43,783 nucleotides of DNA from JBDRHL01 sp043816955. Lineage in GTDB: Bacteria; Planctomycetota; Phycisphaerae; Sedimentisphaerales; CAYZTY01. The translations under genes and the position numbers were made by a program. Within the stretch, counting starts at the first letter, position 1. Each line of letters starts with the position of its first letter. Where the stretch lies: NCBI GenBank assembly GCA_043816955.1, contig JBDRHL010000184.1, positions 1 to 43,783 of the forward strand, given 5' to 3'. This document shows positions 41,643 through 43,783 of this stretch, one piece after another. The notes under the pieces were generated by a model, which was given only the letters and a program-made list of their open reading frames with translations, did not search any database and was not told where the DNA came from.

Positions 41643-43649
41643 ATGAATACCCAGCAGACACAGCCTGATCCTGAATATCAGACACGCCCTCTCATGCGAT
41701 GCCTGTTTGACTTTCTTGTCCTGCGATCGTACAGCGTAATAATCCTTGCCGCTCTTTTCTGCACCCTCGCCGTAAAGCTCTACATCGCCCTGCTTTTTCA
41801 CCGCCTCAGTGAATACTTCACCTGGATACTAGCCGACCTGGCGGTGCTGCTTTCCATGGAGCTGTTCCTCTCTTTCATGTGCACCATGGTCCCCAGACGC
41901 TCCATTGTTCGCATCGCCATGATCTCAGCCGCCATCGTCTGCACATGGTCTGTCATAAGTGCAGGCTGGCTGATCGCAACAGGAAACCAGGCCCTGCCCG
42001 CTGTCATTCTCCCACTCATTCGTGATCCCCTCAATCACTTTCCAATCGTGGGCCATCATTTAGCCAAACGACCTCTCACCGCACTTGCCCTGCTGGGCCC
42101 CAGCGCTATTGCCCTGACTTTTTTCTTCGCCTCCCTGGCAATTGCGCCTTTGCCGAAAACAAATAAAAAAAATCTTTCACTCAGATTTATTTTATCCCTC
42201 CTGTTTATATTAGCTGCAGTCTGTATCAAACCTTCCGCCGCCGCAAATACATCCGCTCAGGTCATAACACAAAACCTCCGGTACAACTGTCATCTCAAAG
42301 CAATCGAAAGCCTTTTTGCCGGCAGCTCACCAGCCGCTGCCAAACTCGATCTGAAAAACACATCCCGCCTGAACCCGACATTTGAGCATTACAGGTCCTC
42401 ATTCAAAAAAATCAGTAAAAATTCGCCCAATATCGTCATAGTAATATTGGAGGGCATCCAGCGACGCCTCACCTCCCTCGACCCGCAGGCGCCTGACACC
42501 ACACCACAACTCGCTCGGATCGCCGCAAACGGCCTCGACTTCACAAACGTCCGCCCCCCTGTTACACACACCACAAAAGCACTGTTCGCCCTGCTTACAG
42601 GCAACCTGCCCTCCGTCTCTCAGGACATCATCGAAGCTGTCCCGCTCGAAAAACCCTATATCTCGCTCCCTGCAATCCTGACTTACTGCGCCGGCTATCG
42701 TACCGCATTCTTCCAGTCGGCAAAAGGCAGCTTCGAAGCCAGGCCTGGCCTCATACACAACCTCGGCTACAAGAAATTCTGGGCACGAGATGATCTGCCA
42801 AATTCCGAAGACTACCTCGGCTATCTTGCTTCAGACGAATTTGCTATGCTCCAGCCCATCGAACAATGGATCCAGCAGGAGAAAAAACCCTTTCTCCTAA
42901 CCATCCTCTGTTCGGTAACACACGACCCCTATGAAGTACCCCGGAGTTTCGAATCCCCTGCACTTCTGCCTTTCGACCGCTACCTTCAGACAATCCGCTA
43001 CACCGACAAATTCATTGCCGCTCTTGATGCCGCACTCGAAAAACTTAACCTCACGCAAAACACAATTCTCTGTGTTATCGGCGACCACGGCGAGGCATTC
43101 GGCGAACACGACTTATTCGGCCACGCGATGATACCTTTTGAAGAAGCGCTTCGGGTTGTCTGGATAATCCGCGCACCGGCTCTGATAAATACTCCTCGCA
43201 AAATAAATTTTCCCGCTAGTTCCCTTGACCTTACACCCACAATACTTCATCTTGCCGGTTTTCAAATTCAAAACATCCCCTTCCATGGCATTGACATCCT
43301 CACAACCTTGCCTCAGCACAGAAAAATTTACTTCGCAGGCTGGATACCACAGGGACCTGCCGGATACATCCTGGACAACCTCAAGTTCATTTACGACCCC
43401 ACTGTACACAAAGCCTCCTTCTACGACCTCTCCACCGACCCCAACGAAACCAATAGGAAGCCCCTGGACCCAAACCAGACCACAGAAATTGCCCTTGAGC
43501 TGGCAGAATGGCGACAGGCATCCGTCCTGCCTGAACACCTATCCCAGCACAGCAGTAAACAACTTTTCGACAAATGGATTTGTCGATGGAGCTCCCGCCT
43601 CGCAAAGGCAGCTTACCTCAACGAACAATCTCTGACCACAAAAGACTAG
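41643..43649 (+). CDS. membrane-bound sulfatase-superfamily enzyme, LtaS/phosphoglycerol-transferase-like
   Basis: The 668-residue protein has four or five N-terminal TM helices within residues about 25-200, then an extracytoplasmic alkaline-phosphatase/sulfatase domain. That domain shows NIVIVILEG with metal ligand E270, THTTKALFALLTG with T310 at the nucleophile position, and CVIGDHGEAFGEHD with metal-binding Asp/His. There is no C/S-x-P-x-R formylglycine motif, so it is not a classical sulfatase. A threonine nucleophile fits phosphoglycerol or phosphoethanolamine transferases that modify envelope lipids or glycans; the substrate is inferred only. ATG 41643 is chosen because the upstream extension has no family features. 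The stop codon adjoins an IS630 element. Confidence 0.85.
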   Translation: MNTQQTQPDPEYQTRPLMRCLFDFLVLRSYSVIILAALFCTLAVKLYIALLFHRLSEYFTWILADLAVLLSMELFLSFMCTMVPRRSIVRIAMISAAIVCTWSVISAGWLIATGNQALPAVILPLIRDPLNHFPIVGHHLAKRPLTALALLGPSAIALTFFFASLAIAPLPKTNKKNLSLRFILSLLFILAAVCIKPSAAANTSAQVITQNLRYNCHLKAIESLFAGSSPAAAKLDLKNTSRLNPTFEHYRSSFKKISKNSPNIVIVILEGIQRRLTSLDPQAPDTTPQLARIAANGLDFTNVRPPVTHTTKALFALLTGNLPSVSQDIIEAVPLEKPYISLPAILTYCAGYRTAFFQSAKGSFEARPGLIHNLGYKKFWARDDLPNSEDYLGYLASDEFAMLQPIEQWIQQEKKPFLLTILCSVTHDPYEVPRSFESPALLPFDRYLQTIRYTDKFIAALDAALEKLNLTQNTILCVIGDHGEAFGEHDLFGHAMIPFEEALRVVWIIRAPALINTPRKINFPASSLDLTPTILHLAGFQIQNIPFHGIDILTTLPQHRKIYFAGWIPQGPAGYILDNLKFIYDPTVHKASFYDLSTDPNETNRKPLDPNQTTEIALELAEWRQASVLPEHLSQHSSKQLFDKWICRWSSRLAKAAYLNEQSLTTKD

Positions 43650-43783
43650 TAGTCTGTCAAGATTGTTAATGTAAGTGAACAATATTTGCCGATACCTTCA
43701 TAAGGACATAATATATCGGGCCTTATTAAGGAGAATCGGCTATGGAAAAATATGTTGTAGAACTGACAAGTGAAGAACGGAAA
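43650..43783 (+). mobile_element. IS630-family insertion sequence, partial (left end)
   Basis: A new, A/T-richer sequence begins right after the LtaS-like stop codon and carries the first codons of an IS630-type transposase. The inner segment has CCTTCATAAGG (43695-43705) and the perfect palindrome CCTTATTAAGG (43721-43731). IS630 elements insert at TA, and the stop region contains TA, so the exact end is within a few bases of 43648. The other end is outside the window. Confidence 0.6.
43742..43783 (+). CDS. IS630-family transposase, N-terminal fragment cut by window edge
   Basis: The first 14 codons read MEKYVVELTSEERK, a typical beginning of IS630-family transposases (K-Y-V-V-x-L-T-x-E-E-R). 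AAGGAG lies 8 bases before the ATG. The rest, including the helix-turn-helix and DDE domain, lies beyond the window, so integrity is unknown. Confidence 0.72.
   Translation, partial: MEKYVVELTSEERK

Noticed and set aside
1..43783. Composite transposon bounded by the two insertion sequences
   Set aside because: The elements belong to different families (IS110 and IS630), and the segment between them holds core genes such as accA, purL, purQ and tyrA.
1..43783. CRISPR array, tRNA or rRNA gene
   Set aside because: No regularly spaced repeats and no tRNA-like T-arm or acceptor pairing were seen in any intergenic gap; short RNAs could still be missed by eye.

Overview
This is a bacterial chromosomal window of moderate G+C. 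The gene families point to a Gram-negative-type (diderm) bacterium, most likely a planctomycete of the Phycisphaerae/Sedimentisphaerales kind. That placement is inferred from the sodium:solute symporter type, the PurS-PurL fusion, the uncharacterised glycosidase-like proteins and a lipoprotein FKBP; no rRNA or marker alignment was possible. The + strand is visibly richer in C than G over most of the window, whichever strand the genes lie on, so the minus strand is probably the leading strand.

Layout. Positions 1-1200 hold most of an IS110-family element cut by the window edge, with a non-coding segment that could encode its bridge RNA. Positions 1468-12611 are one long leftward surface-polysaccharide operon. 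In transcription order it encodes a nucleotide-sugar dehydrogenase, a sugar aminotransferase, GDP-mannose dehydratase, GDP-fucose synthase, a methyltransferase, a flippase, a polymerase/ligase, a hexapeptide acyltransferase and two GT4 glycosyltransferases. Positions 12952-15400 hold a TYW1-like (COG0731) radical SAM protein, a small unknown protein and a Xer recombinase, closed by a clear terminator. Positions 15680-20476 hold a sodium:solute symporter, a glycosidase-like protein and a membrane-anchored unknown. Positions 20489-22512 (leftward) encode an FKBP lipoprotein and a ClpP/NfeD-like protease.

Positions 22735-26780 form a catabolic operon of amidohydrolase, fucose/arabinose isomerase-like protein and FGGY kinase. 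Positions 26807-33877 run leftward: tyrA, purL with duplicated PurS-like domains, purQ, then a PAS histidine kinase and response regulator with their own promoter candidate. accA (34107) is preceded by a short overlapping upstream ORF. rpiB follows a Sua5-phosphatase fusion whose phosphatase loop looks like that of the arginine phosphatase YwlE. The right end holds a second glycosidase-like protein, a DUF2339 polytopic membrane protein, a divergently transcribed LtaS/phosphoglycerol-transferase-like membrane enzyme, and the start of an IS630-family element that abuts the stop codon of that enzyme.

No CRISPR array, rRNA, tRNA or defence system was recognised. The observations I rank highest are the Sua5-YwlE-type fusion beside rpiB, the accA upstream ORF, the duplicated motif in the IS110 leader, the two poorly classified glycosidase-like proteins, the amidohydrolase-isomerase-kinase operon, and promoter candidates placed so close to start codons that leaderless mRNAs are predicted.
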